Shown here: positions 62,701 to 64,000 of the stretch, piece by piece
Position numbering within the stretch: the stretch's first letter is position 1
How the letters are laid out: the number at the start of each line of letters is the position of its first letter
From: Toxoplasma gondii ME49
Taxonomy: Eukaryota > Apicomplexa > Conoidasida > Eucoccidiorida > Sarcocystidae
Reading direction: 5' to 3'
Assembly: GCF_000006565.2 (NCBI RefSeq)
Contig: NC_031468.1
Span: 1,264,747-1,328,746, forward strand
Length of the DNA stretch: 64,000 nucleotides
Program-made: the position numbers and the translations under genes
Notes under the pieces: generated by a model
The model's database searches: none
Seen by the model: the letters and a program-made list of their open reading frames with translations, nothing else
Told to the model about the DNA's origin: nothing

Positions 62701-63875
62701 GTTTCAATGTGTTCAAACGACAGTGGGACTGTTTCTGCTCGAGTGGCGCGCTGTTTAGGTTCTTCTTCGCTTACGCTTGTGTGATGGTCTGCAGAGGCGT
62801 TTTGGGAGATGCAGTTGTTCGATTTTCCTTCGGCCTTCGCCTCCTCAGTTGCCCAAAGTAGGTGGTTCAGGTTAATCGAACGATATGTGCAGGCGCGCTG
62901 TCATTTCATTTCCGTACACAGATGTGCTTCGCGACCATTTGCAAGCTGCCTTCTTCCAGACTGCCACTGATCTCTTCACTGGGGTGGAAAAGAAATGTGA
63001 ACTAAACAAACTATATATATATATATATATATTTCTGTGACAAACGAGTGTCACACAAATCACGGAGGCTTCTTCCGTTGTTTTGTATCATTTTTTGTTC
63101 TTTCCACTTTTTCTTCCGCCTGTGCAGCCGCTCGCATGTTGAGGGTCCTGTCCTGTGTGTCAAGCGTGACCTCGCAAGGATCCAAGCTTCATACTGGAGA
63201 CACAGCAGCAGGAGACGAACTTCAGGAAGGTGACAGCAACGAAAAGGAAGGCGAGGACACGGCGAGCGCCACAACTTTCGACGAGAGTTGTGGATCTTTC
63301 TCGGGTGCGAATCGTGTAGTTGAAGCATTCGACTTTGAGGGATACTTCATAGATGTGTGGTTACAACAGACGTCTGGACACGCGCGCGCAAGTCGCCTTG
63401 AAGACGAGGATGTGAGTGACTCTCAACGCAGTCAGACGACGAATGCAGAGAGGAAGTCCAGCTTCTCTCAAGCGGCGAAGAACGAGACGTTCAAGACTCT
63501 ACTCGAGAGCGGTGTGGCGCTTCTCTGCCACACGCACGCAACTGTACACCGAGAGACAGGGAAACCGCTAGGGTCAGCGATGATGCGCCACCGGTATCTC
63601 AAACGAAGAAGTAAGGAACGGAGGCCGGCGAGTCCTTTGTTCATTGTTGTCTTTGTGAGTCTCATGTGGCAAACGTAGAAAAAGTTTGTTTTGTGCAGTA
63701 CTGTCATGTTTTGTTTTGGTGCACTGAGACGAGGGACTGGCAAGCGTTCAAGAACAAGGGACGGCTTCAAGAGCGCAGGCGTGACGTAGCAAGAATGGTT
63801 ACGTTCGACACGCTCAGATTATCTCTAGAAGGCTTCCTTCAACGTGGGCTACGAAGTGCCAACGCATGGACTTAG
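56779..63875 (+). CDS. Heptatricopeptide-type RAP-domain protein, nine exons, about 1323 aa
   Basis: Exons are 56779-58783, 59575-60000, 60414-61042, 62102-62141, 62216-62269, 62795-62857, 62922-62996, 63128-63610 and 63679-63875. All phases agree and the sum is 1324 codons. The start context (CGAAAATG) fits the coccidian consensus. A basic N-terminus (MKRRVGVLDRMWRQVEEG near residue 44) suggests organelle import. After a Ser-rich spacer come degenerate helical repeats: LLSSLDILQELNV, QLSLVLHAYAKH, LSNTLWGFATTL, LAVLSSAYALLR, LVRIVYAYAVLR, LCDVIWSYVVMRYL. The C-terminus has the RAP fold pattern: EGYFIDVWLQ (1168-1177), VALLCHTHATVHRETGKPLG (1227-1246), MRHRYLKRR and VLFWCTETRDWQ, equivalent to the usual closing VxxVPYxEW. 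RAP proteins are restriction-endonuclease-like RNA-binding proteins of mitochondria and plastids, and in apicomplexans they act on fragmented organellar rRNA. The target here is unknown. The last acceptor (63678) could be a few bases off. Confidence 0.85.
61123..61143 (+). repeat. AT dinucleotide microsatellite
   Basis: Ten AT units in the third intron of the RAP-domain gene. Confidence 0.9.
61831..61848 (+). repeat. TG dinucleotide microsatellite
   Basis: Nine TG units in the third intron of the RAP-domain gene. Confidence 0.9.
63012..63032 (+). repeat. TA dinucleotide microsatellite
   Basis: Ten TA units in the intron between exons 7 and 8 of the RAP-domain gene. Confidence 0.9.
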
Positions 63876-64000
63876 GACCTACATGCGAAGAATCTAAAAT
63901 GAATTGGAGGAGGGATGCTTGGGGTATCTTTGATTCTGCCTGTCACTGGCACGGCATGCACATGGTGAGAGATCGTACGATCGACTGAAAGAAGGCACAT
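63876..64000. other. Downstream flank of the RAP-domain gene
   Basis: The last 125 bases after the TAG stop at 63873-63875. They are too short to show more than a probable 3' untranslated region. Confidence 0.6.

Noticed and set aside
63612..63660. Reading through the donor at 63611 to the GTGAGT at 63655 in the RAP gene
   Set aside because: It would need an intron of only about 44 bases and inserts a poor segment into the RAP core. The GTAAGG donor with the TAG acceptor at 63678 gives a better RAP sequence.
1..64000. tRNA, rRNA, CRISPR or transposase genes
   Set aside because: No cloverleaf-like T-loop context, no rRNA-like conserved run, no spaced direct repeats and no transposase or reverse-transcriptase motif was noticed on either strand.

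Overview
The window looks like nuclear DNA of a tissue-cyst-forming coccidian (Toxoplasma / Hammondia / Neospora group). The signs are GC-balanced DNA, GT-AG introns often bounded by GTGAGT or GTAAG donors, very long proteins padded with Ser-, Arg/Glu- and Ala-rich low complexity, TGCATGC motifs near gene starts, and a secreted protein carrying a dense-granule-type RRL motif. Which genus it is cannot be settled from the sequence alone. I see no rRNA or tRNA genes, no CRISPR array and no bacterial-style operons.

Layout. 1-6083 holds no gene I can support. 6084-16202 (+) is a four-exon gene for an unrecognised protein of about 3134 residues. 18817-21045 (+) is an intronless gene for a 742-residue secreted protein with a TEXEL-like RRLSV motif right after its signal peptide, so it is a dense-granule effector candidate. 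22961-25298 (-) is a three-exon class 3 lipase-like gene. 26714-27238 (+) is a small cysteine-containing, possibly secreted ORF with an exact 78-bp tandem duplication. 27537-40812 (-) is a ten-exon gene for a DCAF5-like WD40 protein with about 1,100 low-complexity residues inserted inside the propeller. 43664-46002 (+) encodes a homologue of PEN-2, the smallest gamma-secretase subunit, with a long insert between its membrane segments. 46003-48610 is mostly non-coding but holds a decayed kinase-like fragment. 48611-55294 (-) and 56779-63875 (+) are a divergent pair: an unrecognised protein of about 1569 residues with a basic N-terminus, and a nine-exon heptatricopeptide-type RAP-domain protein, probably organellar.

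Exon models were built by hand. Donor and acceptor sites were matched for phase, and each complete multi-exon model sums to a whole number of codons: 3135 for the first gene, 465 for the lipase, 2306 for the DCAF5-like gene, 438 for PEN-2, 1570 for the 1569-residue protein and 1324 for the RAP protein. Family assignments rest on motifs recognised by eye, not on database searches.

The genes do not form one pathway. They are housekeeping and regulatory genes (ubiquitin ligase adaptor, gamma-secretase subunit, organelle RNA-type RAP protein, lipase) interleaved with lineage-specific secreted proteins, as is usual in coccidian genomes. The points most worth follow-up are the PEN-2 gene and its uncertain 5' end, the huge insertion in the DCAF5-like propeller, and the new TEXEL protein.
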